Shown here: positions 46,898 to 58,168 of the stretch, in pieces | How the letters are laid out: every line of letters begins with the position of its first letter | How positions within the stretch are numbered: the first letter of the stretch is position 1 | Assembly: GCF_000364165.2 (NCBI RefSeq) | Contig: NZ_CP097810.1 | Span: 744,001-808,000, forward strand | Length of the DNA stretch: 64,000 bases | Reading direction: 5' to 3' | Source of the DNA: Clostridium sp. MD294 | GTDB taxonomy: Bacteria > Bacillota > Clostridia > Lachnospirales > Anaerotignaceae | Notes under the pieces: generated by a model | The model's input: only the letters and a program-made list of their open reading frames with translations | The model's database searches: none | Told to the model about the DNA's origin: nothing | Translations under genes and position numbers: made by a program

Positions 46898-48565
46898 ATG
46901 ATGAAAACAGGTGCAGAAATTATAGTTGAGGTATTGGTAGAAGAAGGTGTCGATGTTGTATTTGGCTATCCTGGAGGAACTGTAATAAATATTTATGATG
47001 CTTTGCTTCAAAATAAAGATAGAATTCGTCATATTTTAACAGCACATGAACAAGGAGCATCTCATGCAGCAGATGGATATGCTAGAGCAACAGGAAAAAC
47101 AGGTGTTGTGATTGCAACAAGTGGACCAGGTGCAACAAATATTGTAACAGGCATTGCTACGGCATATATGGACTCTATTCCTATGGTTGCTATTACAGGA
47201 AATGTAACAACAGATGCTATGGGACGTGATAGTTTTCAAGAAGTATATATTGCAGGGGTTACATTACCTATTACAAAACATAATTTTCTTGTCAAAAATA
47301 TAGAAGATTTAGCAGATACATTAAGAGAAGCATTTCGTATTGCACAAAGTGGACGTCCTGGCCCTGTTTTAGTGGATATTCCAAAAGATTTAACTATAGC
47401 AAGTTATGAATTTGAACATAAAGAGATTGTTAGGTCACAACACCATGTTCCTGTAAAAGAAGATGATATTAAACATCTTGCTAAATTAATTAATAAAAGT
47501 GTTCGTCCTGTTATTTATTTTGGTGGTGGTGTTATTTCGTCAAGAGCTTCTCGTGAATTGAGTGAATTGATTAATACTTGTTCTATACCAGCCTGTCATA
47601 CACTTATGGCAACAGGAGTATTAAGTTATGGTGATAGATTAAATTTAGGTATGGTTGGTATGCATGGTCATGTTTCTAGTTCAAAAGCAATTAATGAGGC
47701 AGATTTGTTGATTGCTATTGGTACAAGATTTTCTGACAGAGTAGCAACAAATAAAGAGAAATTTGCATCAAATGCTATTAAAGTACAAATTGACATTGAT
47801 GATACAGAAATTGATAAAAACGTAAGAACAAATTTTAGCATATTAGGCGATGTGAAAGATGTTATAGTAGGATTAATGAAATATGTGCAGCCTTCAGAAA
47901 GAAAAGAATGGATAGAAACAATAGATAAATGGAGAGAAGAAATTGATTATCACCCAGTAGATGATGAAAATACTATTAAACCTTTTAAATTGGTAGAAGC
48001 AATTTCTGAATTAAGTGGAGAAGATGCTATTATTGTAACAGATGTTGGACAGCATCAAATGTGGACAGCACAGTACTGTAAAAGAACAAAACCTCGTTCT
48101 TTTTTGACATCAGGAGGACTGGGAACAATGGGATTTAGCTATGGTGCTTCTATTGGTGCAAAAATTGCTTATCCTGAAAGACGTGTTGTTCATATTACAG
48201 GTGATGGTAGTTTTCATATGAATTTGAATGAACTTTGTACAAGTGTCACATATGAATTACCTATTATTACTGTAATTATGAATAATCAAGTTCTAGGTAT
48301 GGTAAGACAGTGGCAAGAACTGTTTTTTGAAAAAAGATATGCTTATACCACATTGGATAGAAAAACAAATTATGTGAAATTAGCAGAAGCATTTGGAGCA
48401 AAAGGATACAGAGCAACTACTGTAACAGAATTTAAAAAAGCGTTTGAACAGGCTTTACAAAACACAAACTGTCCTAGTGTGATAGAATGTATTATTGATA
48501 GAGATGAAAAAGTATTGCCTATGATACCACCAGGAGGCAGTTTTGACGATATTATTGTAGATTAA
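46898..48565 (+). CDS. ilvB: Acetohydroxyacid synthase large subunit, isoform 2
   Basis: 555 aa. Same reaction as isoform 1. Catalytic Glu in LTAHEQGASHAADGYARATG; ThDP motif GDGSFHMNLNELCTS with MNNQVLGMVRQWQ. The Trp (W472) is present, the residue that favours 2-ketobutyrate over a second pyruvate, so this form can supply isoleucine. No Cys-rich insert. The frame opens at an ATG at 46850 just after the T-box terminator, but GGGGA lies 7 bases before the ATG at 46898 (MMKTGAEIIV), which also suits the family N-terminus. Cotranscribed with ilvN2, ilvC, a small gene and ilvD. Confidence 0.94.
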   Translation: MMKTGAEIIVEVLVEEGVDVVFGYPGGTVINIYDALLQNKDRIRHILTAHEQGASHAADGYARATGKTGVVIATSGPGATNIVTGIATAYMDSIPMVAITGNVTTDAMGRDSFQEVYIAGVTLPITKHNFLVKNIEDLADTLREAFRIAQSGRPGPVLVDIPKDLTIASYEFEHKEIVRSQHHVPVKEDDIKHLAKLINKSVRPVIYFGGGVISSRASRELSELINTCSIPACHTLMATGVLSYGDRLNLGMVGMHGHVSSSKAINEADLLIAIGTRFSDRVATNKEKFASNAIKVQIDIDDTEIDKNVRTNFSILGDVKDVIVGLMKYVQPSERKEWIETIDKWREEIDYHPVDDENTIKPFKLVEAISELSGEDAIIVTDVGQHQMWTAQYCKRTKPRSFLTSGGLGTMGFSYGASIGAKIAYPERRVVHITGDGSFHMNLNELCTSVTYELPIITVIMNNQVLGMVRQWQELFFEKRYAYTTLDRKTNYVKLAEAFGAKGYRATTVTEFKKAFEQALQNTNCPSVIECIIDRDEKVLPMIPPGGSFDDIIVD

Positions 48566-48589
48566 TGATAATTTAGGAGGAAGGATATT

Positions 48590-49060
48590 ATGAAAAAGCA
48601 TATATTATCTCTTGTAGTACAGAATAATTTTGGTGTTTTGGCAAGAATATCAAGTTTATTTGCACGTAGAGGATATAATATAGATTCTATTTCTGCATCA
48701 CCTACAGATAACCCTAAAATTACAAAAATAACGGTTGTAGTAGAAGCAGATGATGAAATTATAGAAAAAGTATTTAAACAGGTTTCAAAATTGGAAGAAG
48801 TGGAAAAAGTAACACAAATAGATGAAAAACAAGCTATTTGTAAAGAATTGGTATTGCTAAAAATTCATACAGAAGATACTGCTACTAGTGCAAAAATTAG
48901 TAACACAGTATCAGAATTTCAAGGAAAAATATTAGAAATACAACCAAATGCTATTACAGTAGAATTGTCAGATATTCCAAGCAATGTAGATAATTTTGTG
49001 ACAGCATTATCTAAATTTGAAATTGAAGAAATGTGTCGTACAGGTGTAACAGCGTTATAA
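48590..49060 (+). CDS. ilvN: Acetohydroxyacid synthase small subunit, isoform 2
   Basis: 156 aa. N-terminal ACT domain (HILSLVVQNNFGVLARISSL, FARRGYNIDSISASPTDNP) and C-terminal IlvN domain (ELVLLKIHTEDTATSAKIS, ending EEMCRTGVTAL). It regulates IlvB2. AGGAGGAAGG precedes the ATG. A small hairpin (AATCGG / CCGATT, 49069-49090) in the 85-base gap before ilvC may stabilise or attenuate the transcript. Confidence 0.94.
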   Translation: MKKHILSLVVQNNFGVLARISSLFARRGYNIDSISASPTDNPKITKITVVVEADDEIIEKVFKQVSKLEEVEKVTQIDEKQAICKELVLLKIHTEDTATSAKISNTVSEFQGKILEIQPNAITVELSDIPSNVDNFVTALSKFEIEEMCRTGVTAL

Positions 49061-49121
49061 TGTATAGAAATCGGTTTTTATAACCGATTGATATAAATAA
49101 AAAAGAAGTAAAAAAGAATGA

Positions 49122-50141
<1,020 letters not shown>

Positions 50142-50283
50142 AAAATAAATATTATTATTGTCAATGGCAGAATTTGTATTCTGCCTTTGGCAATTTTCAA
50201 TAATAAGCTGTGTATATAACAATAAAGTAGGCTATTATTTATATAAAGAGTTTAGCATTGAAAGAATTTTAAAGGGATTAATT

Positions 50284-50616
50284 ATGATAAAAGAGATAAA
50301 AGTAAGTTTTTATTCTACAAATGCAGATGATGTTGAAATAATGTTGATGAGTAATATTACAAATCAAATGGAAGTAGAGGAATGGATAATTCAAAAGATA
50401 CCATCACTTCATTTTACAGGGTGTAATTATCCTCATGATTTAGAAAGTTTTTACGATATATATTTTAATAGTGATATAGAAGAGGAATGTGATGCAAACA
50501 ATATTTACTATTTGCTGAAACAAAATATAAAATATAGTAAGGATATAAAATTTTCTGTCAGTATTGTTGATGATAAATGTAATTTTATAAAAGAAATAGG
50601 TAATAACAACAAATGA
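50284..50616 (+). CDS. Hypothetical protein between ilvC and ilvD
   Basis: 110 aa: MIKEIKVSFYSTNADDVEIM ... ISVLKQ-free acidic alpha/beta protein with SIEEECDANNIYYLLKQ-like composition in its centre; no membrane segment and no recognised family. AAAGGG precedes the ATG at 50284; the frame is open from 50158 but the longer form has no ribosome site. Base use is as AT-rich as accessory genes such as that at 37337. Lies within the ilv operon after a hairpin, 25 bases before ilvD. Its link to branched-chain synthesis is unproven; it may be a small insertion. Confidence 0.55.
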   Translation: MIKEIKVSFYSTNADDVEIMLMSNITNQMEVEEWIIQKIPSLHFTGCNYPHDLESFYDIYFNSDIEEECDANNIYYLLKQNIKYSKDIKFSVSIVDDKCNFIKEIGNNNK

Positions 50617-50641
50617 ATAAAAAATAATAGGAGGTAGTATT

Positions 50642-52306
50642 GTGGAAAGAAGAAGTTATAATGTAACAAAAGGTGCAGAAAAAGCGCCACAACGTTCTTT
50701 ATTGAGAGCTTGTGGTTTAACAGATGAAGAAATCGAAAGACCTTTGATTGGTATTGTGTCTGCTTATAGTGATATTGTACCTGGACATATTAATTTGGAT
50801 AAAATTACAGCAGCAGTGAAAACTGGGGTTTCTATGGCAGGAGGTACGCCTATTGTTGTACCAGCGATTGGCGTATGTGATGGTATTGCTATGGGACATA
50901 TTGGCATGAAATATTCTCTTGCATCAAGAGAGCTAATTGCAGATAGTGTAGAAACAATGGCAAATGCACATTGTTTTGATGGATTGGTATTAGTGCCAAA
51001 CTGTGATAAAATTGTACCTGGCATGATTATGGCAGCAGCTAGAATTAATATTCCTTCCATTGTGGTAAGTGGTGGTCCTATGCTTGCTGGCGATGTCAAT
51101 GGAGAACATACAAGCCTTTCTAAAATGTTTGAAGCAGTTGGGTCTTATAAAGCAAATATAATAAACGATGAAGAATTAAAATATTATGAAAATAATGTAT
51201 GTCCTGGCTGTGGCTCTTGTGCAGGTATGTACACAGCAAATTCTATGAATTGTTTGAGTGAAGCAATCGGTATGGCCTTACCTGGAAATGGAACAATACC
51301 TGCAGTGTATTCTGGAAGAATTCATTTAGCAAAACACGCTGGTATGAAAATTATGGAATTGGTAGAAAAAGACATTAAACCAAGAGATATTTTAACAGAA
51401 AAAGCATTTCGAAATGGACTAGCTATGGATATGGCATTAGGCTGTAGTACAAATAGTGTTTTACATTTACTGGCAATTTCCCATGAGGCAGGTTGTCCTT
51501 TAGATTTGAATATGTTTAATGAAGTGAGTGAAAAAACACCTAATTTGTGTCACTTAGCACCTGCTGGCCCTCATCATATACAAGATTTGTATGCAGCAGG
51601 AGGAGTACAGGCTGTAATGTCAGAATTAGCAAAAAAAGATTTGATTGATACTAGTTTAATGACAGTAACAGGTAAAACAGTAAAAGAAAATATTACAGAT
51701 GCAATAAACAAAAACACACAAGTGATACGTGACATTGATAATCCATATAGTACAACAGGAGGTATTGCAATACTTTGGGGAAATATTGCAAAAGAAGGGT
51801 GTGCTGTAAAACAATCTGCTGTAGCAGCAGAAATGCTTGTACACAAAGGTCCTGCAAGAGTATTTAACAGTGAAGAAGAAGCTATTGCTGCAATATTTGG
51901 AGGAAAAATTAAAAAAGGTGATGTTGTAGTAATACGTTATGAAGGACCAAAAGGTGGGCCAGGTATGAGAGAAATGTTAAATCCTACTTCAGCATTAGCA
52001 GGTATGAAATTGGATAAAGATGTTGCTTTGATTACAGATGGCCGTTTTAGTGGTGCATCAAGAGGTGCTTCTATTGGTCATGTTTGTCCAGAAGCAGCTA
52101 CAGGTGGTGAAATTGCTCTTTTGAAAGAGGGCGATATGATTAGTATTGATATTCCAAATAGAAAAATAAATGCAGAAATAAGTGAACAAGAATTTGAAAA
52201 AAGAAGAAGAGAGTTTGTCCCAAAAGAACCAAATATAAAACATGGCTGGTTAGCAAGATATTCAAAATTAGTTTGTTCCTCTAATGAGGGAGCAGTTTTA
52301 AAATAA
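50642..52306 (+). CDS. ilvD: Dihydroxy-acid dehydratase
   Basis: 554 aa. Dehydrates dihydroxyisovalerate and dihydroxymethylvalerate, the third step of branched-chain synthesis. Iron-sulfur cysteines in [12 protein letters not shown] and [63 protein letters not shown] are family signatures. Start is GTG at 50642 with AGGAGGT upstream. Ends the operon; a strong terminator follows. Confidence 0.96.
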   Translation: MERRSYNVTKGAEKAPQRSLLRACGLTDEEIERPLIGIVSAYSDIVPGHINLDKITAAVKTGVSMAGGTPIVVPAIGVCDGIAMGHIGMKYSLASRELIADSVETMANAHCFDGLVLVPNCDKIVPGMIMAAARINIPSIVVSGGPMLAGDVNGEHTSLSKMFEAVGSYKANIINDEELKYYENNVCPGCGSCAGMYTANSMNCLSEAIGMALPGNGTIPAVYSGRIHLAKHAGMKIMELVEKDIKPRDILTEKAFRNGLAMDMALGCSTNSVLHLLAISHEAGCPLDLNMFNEVSEKTPNLCHLAPAGPHHIQDLYAAGGVQAVMSELAKKDLIDTSLMTVTGKTVKENITDAINKNTQVIRDIDNPYSTTGGIAILWGNIAKEGCAVKQSAVAAEMLVHKGPARVFNSEEEAIAAIFGGKIKKGDVVVIRYEGPKGGPGMREMLNPTSALAGMKLDKDVALITDGRFSGASRGASIGHVCPEAATGGEIALLKEGDMISIDIPNRKINAEISEQEFEKRRREFVPKEPNIKHGWLARYSKLVCSSNEGAVLK

Positions 52307-52314
52307 AGAATGAT

Positions 52315-52355
52315 AAAGGCGTATAACAGTTTTTACTGATGAACGCCTTTTTATT
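52315..52355 (+). terminator. Terminator after ilvD
   Basis: AAAGGCGT..CAGT / ACTG..ACGCCTTT stem, then TTTATTTTAT. Confidence 0.85.
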
Positions 52356-52943
52356 TTATGTTGTTTATCAAATAGTATAATTTGTTATATAGCAATAAGT
52401 AAATAGTATTTTATTATGTTACATTAATATATAAGAGATATATCAGATGTAAAATTGTACAGTTTTTTGCACACCAGATTATATGGATAAAGTATTCATT
52501 TTTAGTATTAAAATTGTATATTTATACTAATTGTACAATATATAATAACATAGTTTTATAGAAATAATACTGTTATTTTAATAGTGGAAAATATTTTATA
52601 ATATAGTATATTTCAAAATATTGCTTGTTATTTAATTATTTGTTTTATGTAGTTATTTGACTTTATGTAATAGAAGTAATTGGTGTATTCTCTTGCATAT
52701 TATAATTGAATATGATATGATATGCTCAATAGTAAATGATAAAATAATATAAATATTAATCAATTTAACTAAAAATAATGTAATGTTATGAAAGAATTTT
52801 CTGTAGAAATGTAACATTTATATTTATATATTTCATTTCATGTTTTAGAAGTTATATATAATATAACAAATATAATCAAAAGTGTAATATAAAAATAGAT
52901 AAATACTTGGTTGATTTAGAATAAAAAGGAGGAGAATTTTTTA
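52356..52943 (+). other. Long AT-rich leader region of the phosphorelay operon
   Basis: No gene. A good promoter lies at 52693-52721 (TTGCAT, 17-base spacer, TATGAT), giving a 5' leader of more than 200 bases. Inside the leader, AATGTTA (about 52781) and TAACATT (about 52811) could form a hairpin. No known riboswitch pattern is visible. GGAGGAG precedes the kinase ATG. Confidence 0.5.
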
Positions 52944-55490
52944 ATGTTTCAAATGACAAAACGTTTTTTTGCAATAAGTGGTATTTGTTTGGTCGTATTG
53001 TGTACTGCTGTATTTGTTTGGATAGGCTCATATATGAACCAAAAAAGTGAAAAGGCAATTACTGAAATAGGTGCAATTTATATGTTAGAGATGAGTAAAC
53101 AAATTCATCAAAAATTTGATGCTATCATTGATTTAAAATTGTCACAAGCACAAGGTATCGTAAAACGTACACCACAACAAGGTGTTCAATATAGCGACAC
53201 TATGTTGCAAGAACTGGCATTAAGTGCTGAAATTCGTGAATTTACATATTTGGCACTTTATACAGAAAATGAAGAAGAACAAATTGTTTATGGTAAACCT
53301 ATTAGAATAGTAGACAAACAAGAATTTAGTGAAATATTGAAAGACAAAAGTAAGAGAGTAACAACAGGCTATGATGAAAATGGAGATAAAGTTTTAATAC
53401 TGGCCATTGATGCAGAATACCCTATGAAAGGAAACAATAAAAGTTCTTCACTAGTGGTAGCATTACCTATGAGTTATTTAGAAAGTGCTCTTGTATTAGA
53501 TGAAAAAACTTCTATTATGTATTCACATATTATTCGTAAAGATGGAAATTTTGTAATTAGAAGTGGAGAAGGATTTCAAGAAGATTATTTTACTCGTATT
53601 AAAGAACTATTTTCAGAATTACATGGAAAAACACCAGAAAGATATGTTCAAGAATTAAAGAGTGCTATGGAACAAGACGAAGATTATTCTACCTTAATTA
53701 TGGTAAATGGTGTATACCAACAGCTGTATTGTTCTTCTCTACCAAATTCTAAATGGTATTTAGTTGCAGTTATGCCTTATGGAGTTTTAAATGATAGTAT
53801 TAAAGAATTAAGTGATATAAGGCAGTATACTATATTAGAAGCTTGTGGTACTATTTTAATTGGGATACTTATTATTTTTATATTGTATTTCAGAATGTCA
53901 CAGCAACAGCTTAAAGAGTTGGACAAAGCAAAAAAAGAAGCAGTTGAAGCAAACAAAGCAAAAAGCGAATTTCTTTCTAATATGAGCCATGATATTCGTA
54001 CACCAATGAATGGTATTGTAGGTATGACTGCTATTGCTGTGGCAAATATAAATGATACAACAAGAGTAAAGGATTGTTTAACAAAAATAACATTATCAAG
54101 TAAACATTTATTAGGTTTGATTAATGATGTGTTAGATATGTCTAAAATTGAAAGTGGAAGACTAACTTTAAATATGCACCAAATTTCTTTAAGAGAAGCA
54201 ATGGAAAGTATTGTGAATATAGTACAACCACAAATTAAAGCAAAAAATCAACATTTTGATATTTTTATACAAAAAATTCAGACAGAAAATGTATTTTGTG
54301 ATAGTGTACGTTTAAATCAAGTATTAATTAACTTATTGTCAAATGCTATTAAGTTTACACCAGAAGATGGCAATATCAGAGTTTATTTAGAACAAGAAAC
54401 TTCACCTGTTGGTCAAAATTATATAAGATGTCATTTTAGAGTAAAAGATAGTGGTATTGGAATGACAAAAGAATTTCAAGAAAAGATTTTTGAAAAATTT
54501 TCGAGAGAGCAAAAAGAGCAGGTATATAAAACAGAAGGTACTGGATTAGGAATGGCAATTACAAAATATATTATAGATACTATGGGTGGTACAATACAAT
54601 TAAATAGTGTACCAGGAAAGGGAAGCGAATTTCATATTATATTGGATTTAGAAAAAGCATTTACAAAAGAAGAAGATATGCTTCTTCCTCCATGGAATGT
54701 ATTGGTAGCAGATAATAATGAAGACCTTTGTCAAAGTGCTGTTTTTTCATTAAAAGAAATAGGAATAAATGCGGAATGGGCTTTAAATGGAAAAATGGCA
54801 ATAGAAATGGTTAAAAAACGTCATCAAGAGAACAATGATTATCAAATTGTGCTTTTAGATTGGAAAATACCAGATATGGATGGCTTAGAAACAATGCGTG
54901 AAATTAGAAAACAAGTAGGAAATAATATTCCTATATTGATTATATCTGCATATGATTGGAGCGATATAGAAGAAGAGGCGTTAAAAGCTGGAGCAAATGG
55001 ATTTATTTCAAAGCCATTGTTTAAGTCTAATCTATTTTTAGGCTTAAGTTCTTTTATGATAGAAAAAGATGCAGAAGAAATACAACAAAAACAAAAAGAA
55101 CAAAATTTTGTAGGAAAACATATATTATTAGCAGAAGACAATGATTTGAATTGGGAAATTGCAGAAGATATTCTTTCAGAAGCTGGATTTGAATTAGAAA
55201 GAGCAGAAAATGGTCAAATTTGTGTACAAAAATTTAAGAATTCAGAGGTAGGTTATTTTGATGTAATATTAATGGATATTCGTATGCCAGTTATGAGTGG
55301 ATATGATGCTGCAAAAGAGATTAGAGCGATGAAAGAACGTGCTGATGTGAATTTACCTATTATTGCTATGACAGCAGACGCATTTTCTGAAGATATACAA
55401 CATTCTTTGGAATGTGGTATGAATGAGCATGTATCTAAACCAATTGATGTAGATAGACTGATACAAATATTGAAAAAATACTTAAAATAA
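52944..55490 (+). CDS. Hybrid sensor histidine kinase with two receiver domains
   Basis: 848 aa. N-terminal membrane anchor (about 8-28), extracytoplasmic Cache-like sensor (about 30-290), second membrane segment (about 296-316). Then HisKA with phospho-acceptor H349 ([16 protein letters not shown]), HATPase_c ([30 protein letters not shown]), REC1 (about 587-700, phospho-acceptor D639 in [11 protein letters not shown]) and REC2 (about 725-845, D778 in [11 protein letters not shown]). The signal is unknown. It is followed at 34 bases by the REC-HD-GYP-GGDEF gene and then an HPt gene, so it starts a phosphorelay controlling c-di-GMP. GGAGGAG precedes the ATG. Confidence 0.94.
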   Translation: MFQMTKRFFAISGICLVVLCTAVFVWIGSYMNQKSEKAITEIGAIYMLEMSKQIHQKFDAIIDLKLSQAQGIVKRTPQQGVQYSDTMLQELALSAEIREFTYLALYTENEEEQIVYGKPIRIVDKQEFSEILKDKSKRVTTGYDENGDKVLILAIDAEYPMKGNNKSSSLVVALPMSYLESALVLDEKTSIMYSHIIRKDGNFVIRSGEGFQEDYFTRIKELFSELHGKTPERYVQELKSAMEQDEDYSTLIMVNGVYQQLYCSSLPNSKWYLVAVMPYGVLNDSIKELSDIRQYTILEACGTILIGILIIFILYFRMSQQQLKELDKAKKEAVEANKAKSEFLSNMSHDIRTPMNGIVGMTAIAVANINDTTRVKDCLTKITLSSKHLLGLINDVLDMSKIESGRLTLNMHQISLREAMESIVNIVQPQIKAKNQHFDIFIQKIQTENVFCDSVRLNQVLINLLSNAIKFTPEDGNIRVYLEQETSPVGQNYIRCHFRVKDSGIGMTKEFQEKIFEKFSREQKEQVYKTEGTGLGMAITKYIIDTMGGTIQLNSVPGKGSEFHIILDLEKAFTKEEDMLLPPWNVLVADNNEDLCQSAVFSLKEIGINAEWALNGKMAIEMVKKRHQENNDYQIVLLDWKIPDMDGLETMREIRKQVGNNIPILIISAYDWSDIEEEALKAGANGFISKPLFKSNLFLGLSSFMIEKDAEEIQQKQKEQNFVGKHILLAEDNDLNWEIAEDILSEAGFELERAENGQICVQKFKNSEVGYFDVILMDIRMPVMSGYDAAKEIRAMKERADVNLPIIAMTADAFSEDIQHSLECGMNEHVSKPIDVDRLIQILKKYLK

Positions 55491-55524
55491 AAATAAAGTA
55501 TGATGTAAATAGAAAGGTTGATAG

Positions 55525-57591
55525 ATGGTGGTAAAAAGAAAAATTTTAATTGTAGATGATTCAGAAATGAATCGTTCCTTATTATCCGATATGTTATCAA
55601 ATGAATTTGATATTATAGAAGCAGAAAATGGAATGGAAGCTGCGGCAATATTACATAATCAAGAACACGAAATTTCTGTTATACTTTTAGATATAGTTAT
55701 GCCAATTATGGACGGATTTGGTTTACTAGAAACAATGAATAAAAATGGCTGGATTAAAAGCGTGCCAGTAATTATTATTTCAGCAGAAACAGTGCCTTCT
55801 TATATGGATAAAGCATATGATTTAGGTGTATTGGATTATATCAGTAGACCTTTTGATGAAAGAGTAGTACAACGTCGTGTTACTAGCACAATTATGCTTG
55901 CAGCAAAGCAAAGAGAGTTAGCACATATGGTAACAGAACAACTTTATGAAAAAGAAAAAGATAGCAGATTGATGATTGAGATATTGTCTAATATTGTAGA
56001 ATTTCGTAATGGAGAAAGTGGTTTGCACGTTTTACACGTTCATACTTTAACAGAACTTTTGCTAAAAAAATTAATGGAAAAAACAGATAAATATGGCATT
56101 TCAAAAAGGGATATTTCTTTAATTTGTAATGCTTCAGCACTACATGATATTGGAAAAATTGCAATACCAAGTGAAATTTTAAATAAACCAGGACGTTTAA
56201 CAAAAGAAGAATTTGAAATAATGAAAACACACTCTGCAGCAGGAGCAAAGATGTTAAGTTGTATTCCTATGAGAGAAAATGAACCGTTAATTCAAGTAAG
56301 CTATCAAATTTGCAGATGGCATCATGAAAGATATGATGGAAGAGGTTATCCAGATGGTTTAAAGGGCGAAGAAATCCCTATTGCAGCACAAGTAGTTGCG
56401 TTGGCAGATGTTTATGATGCCTTGACAAGCGAAAGGGTATATAAAGCTGCTTTTACACATGAAGTAGCAGTAAATATGATATTAAATGGAGAATGTGGTG
56501 TATTCAATCCTATTTTAATGGAATGTTTAACAGAAATTTCAGATACTTTGGAAAAAGAGTTTAAAGAAATTTCGGCAACAAGTCATTTTCAAAGAGATTT
56601 ACTTGAAACAGTAGAGCAACAAATGATGGATATTAATGAATTAAATGTATCTGAAAGAACATTTCGTTTGCTAGAACATGAAAGAATGAAATATCAATTT
56701 TTTGCAAATATGTCTAAAGAAATACAATTTGAATATACTGCTACACCAGAAATGCTTATGCTTTCTGAATGGGGGGCAGAGTACCTAAACTTACCAGAAA
56801 TGATATTAAATCCAAAAGAAAGCACTTTTGGAAATCAAGTATTCTTTAAAGAAGATTTTGAACAACTTTTGAAAAGATTAAAAGATACTACACCAGAAGA
56901 CTCTATTATAAAAGAAACTTACCTTTTAAATATTAATGGAAGTCAAAGATGGAGCGAAGTAATTGCGAAATCAATGTGGACAAATGAAGAACCTCCATTA
57001 TATGAGGGTGCGATTGGAAAAATTGTAGATATTCATGAGTATCTAGAAAAAATGAACCGTTTAGAGTTAGCTATGGCACAAGATTCTTTAACAGGATTAT
57101 TAAATCATAGTGTTGCAAAAAATAAAATTTCTTCTCTTTTATCAACACAACAAGAAAAGAAATATATATTACTTTTGATTGATATTGATGATTTTAGAAA
57201 AGCAAATGATGAGTATGGTCATCAATCTGGAGATAAGATTTTACAGTATATAGGAGATACTATTAAAAATAGTATTCGTAGTGCAGATATAGCTGCTCGT
57301 ATGAGTGGGGATGAATTTTTAATTTTTATGGAATATAAAGACACTACAAAACCACAAGTAGAAAGAGTATTTCATAAATTACATGGAAAATATAAAGATT
57401 TTGATATTAATGTAAGTATGGGAATAGCATCTTCAGAAGACTGTGAACGAAAAGAATATGACGAATTGTTTGAAAAAGCAGATAAAGCATTATATACAGC
57501 CAAACATAATGGAGGACATACTTATTGTTTTTATAATGAAGATATAGAAGTTGTTTGGAAAGCAAAATTTTCACAACAGAAAGATAAATAG
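55525..57591 (+). CDS. Response regulator with HD-GYP, PAS-like and GGDEF domains
   Basis: 688 aa. REC (about 5-125, KILIVDDSEMNR, LLDIVMPIMDG); HD-GYP phosphodiesterase (about 140-350) with SALHDIGKIAIP (HD at 207-208) and HHERYDGRGYPDGLKG (from 266); PAS-like segment (about 395-515, ending in an IVDIHEYLEKM linker); GGDEF (about 530-680) with signature SGDEF (594-598), LLIDIDDFRKAND and a possible inhibitory RxxD (RSAD, 585-588) five residues before it. The domain set could both make and degrade c-di-GMP. The first Gly of GGDEF is Ser, which is tolerated in active enzymes. Start ATG 55525, preceded by GAAAGG. Output of the relay encoded around it. Confidence 0.93.
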   Translation: MVVKRKILIVDDSEMNRSLLSDMLSNEFDIIEAENGMEAAAILHNQEHEISVILLDIVMPIMDGFGLLETMNKNGWIKSVPVIIISAETVPSYMDKAYDLGVLDYISRPFDERVVQRRVTSTIMLAAKQRELAHMVTEQLYEKEKDSRLMIEILSNIVEFRNGESGLHVLHVHTLTELLLKKLMEKTDKYGISKRDISLICNASALHDIGKIAIPSEILNKPGRLTKEEFEIMKTHSAAGAKMLSCIPMRENEPLIQVSYQICRWHHERYDGRGYPDGLKGEEIPIAAQVVALADVYDALTSERVYKAAFTHEVAVNMILNGECGVFNPILMECLTEISDTLEKEFKEISATSHFQRDLLETVEQQMMDINELNVSERTFRLLEHERMKYQFFANMSKEIQFEYTATPEMLMLSEWGAEYLNLPEMILNPKESTFGNQVFFKEDFEQLLKRLKDTTPEDSIIKETYLLNINGSQRWSEVIAKSMWTNEEPPLYEGAIGKIVDIHEYLEKMNRLELAMAQDSLTGLLNHSVAKNKISSLLSTQQEKKYILLLIDIDDFRKANDEYGHQSGDKILQYIGDTIKNSIRSADIAARMSGDEFLIFMEYKDTTKPQVERVFHKLHGKYKDFDINVSMGIASSEDCERKEYDELFEKADKALYTAKHNGGHTYCFYNEDIEVVWKAKFSQQKDK

Positions 57592-57615
57592 TAGTGTGAA
57601 AGGGGAAAAAGTACA

Positions 57616-57969
57616 ATGACAGTAAAACAGTGCTATGAAGCAATGGGAGCAAATTATGAAGAAGTAGAAAGTAGATTAAGAACAGAAGAAAGAATTAAGA
57701 AATTTTTGCTGAAAGTGTTAAATGATAAAAGCTATGATTTGTTGTGTAGTTCTATAGAACAAAGTAATATGGAAGAGGCATTTCGTGCTGCACATACTTT
57801 AAAAGGAATTAGTCAAAATTTGTCATTAACTACATTATATCATTCTACTAGTATTTTGTCTGATATATTAAGAGATAATCAACAATATAATGAAACAGCA
57901 TCAGAGGCATTTGAACAAGTAAAAAAAGATTATGAAAAAGTGATAGAAGCAATTAATGTATTATCATAA
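57616..57969 (+). CDS. Histidine phosphotransfer (HPt) protein
   Basis: 117 aa, all-helical. HPt signature with phospho-acceptor H60 in EEAFRAAHTLKGISQNL. Shuttles phosphate between receiver domains, here probably from the hybrid kinase to the REC of the HD-GYP/GGDEF protein. GAAAGGGGAA precedes the ATG; 24 bases after the regulator gene, and a terminator follows. Completes the three-gene operon. Confidence 0.93.
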   Translation: MTVKQCYEAMGANYEEVESRLRTEERIKKFLLKVLNDKSYDLLCSSIEQSNMEEAFRAAHTLKGISQNLSLTTLYHSTSILSDILRDNQQYNETASEAFEQVKKDYEKVIEAINVLS

Positions 57970-57977
57970 TGGTACTA

Positions 57978-58022
57978 TAATACAGTTTATATAAAAAATT
58001 TTTATAAACTGTATTTTTTTTA
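57978..58022 (+). terminator. Terminator after the HPt gene
   Basis: AATACAGTTTATA / TATAAACTGTATT stem followed by TTTTTTT. Confidence 0.85.
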
Positions 58023-58168
58023 TAAAAAATAAGTTTATTATTTGACAGAAACAATGTTTTACTGTACCATTAAAACAAAATAATTTTAGTAAATGTGTAG
58101 TAATCATTTTATAAAAATTTTGTTTTTTCAGTAGAGTTATGATAAAAAGAAAGAGGAATTTATAACAA

